A DNA stretch of 13,271 bases from an uncultured Synergistales bacterium (GTDB lineage: Bacteria > Synergistota > Synergistia > Synergistales > Aminobacteriaceae), in NCBI GenBank assembly GCA_905233335.1, contig CAJOED010000018.1, positions 1 to 13,271 on the forward strand, in the 5' to 3' direction. Under the pieces are notes generated by a model, which was not told where the DNA came from, did no database searches, and worked only from the letters and a program-made list of their open reading frames with translations. This document shows, one piece after another, positions 12,888 to 13,271 of the stretch. Within the stretch, counting starts at the first letter, position 1, and each line of letters starts with the position of its first letter. Position numbers and translations under genes: made by a program.

Positions 12888-13271
12888 ATGAGCGTCAAAA
12901 AATGCCTGTTCCCTGTTGCGGGATTGGGCACGAGGTTTTTGCCGGTAACAAAGGAAATAGCAAAGGAAATGCTGCCCCTCGTCAACCGACCGATAATATC
13001 ATACGGCGTTGAAGAAGCACTTGCGTCGGGCTGTGAAGAAATCGTAATGATTACGGGACGCGCAAAAAGATCCATCGAGAATTACTTTGACCGTTCATTC
13101 GAGCTTGAAGACTTGCTGCTGAAACGGGGAAAAATGGATCTCTACAGGAAGGTGATAGAGATCTCACAGCTTGCGGAGATACTCTACATACGACAGAGAG
13201 AGCCGCTCGGACTTGGGCACGCTGTATTGTGCGGTGAGCCGGTCTGCAACAGTGAATATTTCGGGGTAATC
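12888..13271 (+). CDS. galU: UTP-glucose-1-phosphate uridylyltransferase, 5' part
   Basis: 128 codons from the ATG at 12888, cut by the right edge (the family is about 290 aa). It makes UDP-glucose from UTP and glucose-1-phosphate for envelope polysaccharides. The nucleotide-binding start FPVAGLGTRFLPVTKEIAKEM (8-28) matches the family G-x-G-T-R-F-L-P-x-T-K signature. It is followed by LPLVNRPIISYGVEEA (29-44), a TGRAKRSIENYFD segment (56-68) and REPLGLGHAVL (103-113), the loop that contacts the nucleotide. TAAGGAGT (12873-12880) precedes the start, only 15 bases after the glmM stop, so both genes probably share a transcript. Confidence 0.93.
   Translation, partial: MSVKKCLFPVAGLGTRFLPVTKEIAKEMLPLVNRPIISYGVEEALASGCEEIVMITGRAKRSIENYFDRSFELEDLLLKRGKMDLYRKVIEISQLAEILYIRQREPLGLGHAVLCGEPVCNSEYFGVI

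Overview
The window carries a block of housekeeping genes, nearly all on the plus strand, at roughly 50% GC. The order is dnaX, dnaE, pyk, cdaA, a small ORF, ybbR (cdaR), an Abi_2-family gene, glmM and galU (cut by the right edge). A divergent secreted VWA-domain gene is cut by the left edge. No rRNA, tRNA, CRISPR array or transposase is visible. The mix of a Bacillus-type long pyruvate kinase, a DnaE with its own intact-looking PHP site, a CdaA/CdaR/GlmM cluster and frequent TTG starts suggests an anaerobic gut-type bacterium outside the Proteobacteria. Synergistota is my best guess, with Firmicutes-like relatives as the alternative. This is inference, because no phylogenetic marker could be searched.

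Left region (1-1128): a VWA-domain secreted protein on the minus strand faces dnaX across a 344-bp intergenic region. That region holds two divergent promoter candidates whose -35 boxes lie on the same bases, a (TGCTG)7 pentanucleotide repeat, a 17-bp tandem duplication and a minus-strand terminator-like hairpin inside the VWA leader.

Replication region (1129-6251): dnaX (clamp-loader tau/gamma) and dnaE (replicative polymerase) are joined by a TAATG stop/start overlap. dnaX has an in-frame A AAA AAG slippery heptamer like that of E. coli dnaX. The gap after dnaE holds the remains of a small antitoxin-like gene.

Metabolism and signalling region (6413-10381): pyk, cdaA, a 38-codon ORF and ybbR are chained by one-base stop/start overlaps (TAATG, TGATG, TAATG). 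Pyruvate kinase, the c-di-AMP synthase, an unknown small protein and the CdaA regulator are therefore probably translated from one message.

Accessory insertion (10389-11512): cdaA, ybbR and glmM are adjacent in many bacteria. Here ybbR and glmM are separated by a relatively AT-rich Abi_2 (AbiD/AbiF-like) HEPN gene. It has its own perfect-consensus promoter, a foldable leader, and is bracketed by two similar hairpins. This is the most interesting part of the window: a probable phage-defence or toxin module placed inside the c-di-AMP/peptidoglycan-precursor operon, possibly with an RNA partner in its leader.

Right region (11547-13271): glmM and galU make glucosamine-1-phosphate and UDP-glucose for the cell envelope and are probably co-transcribed.
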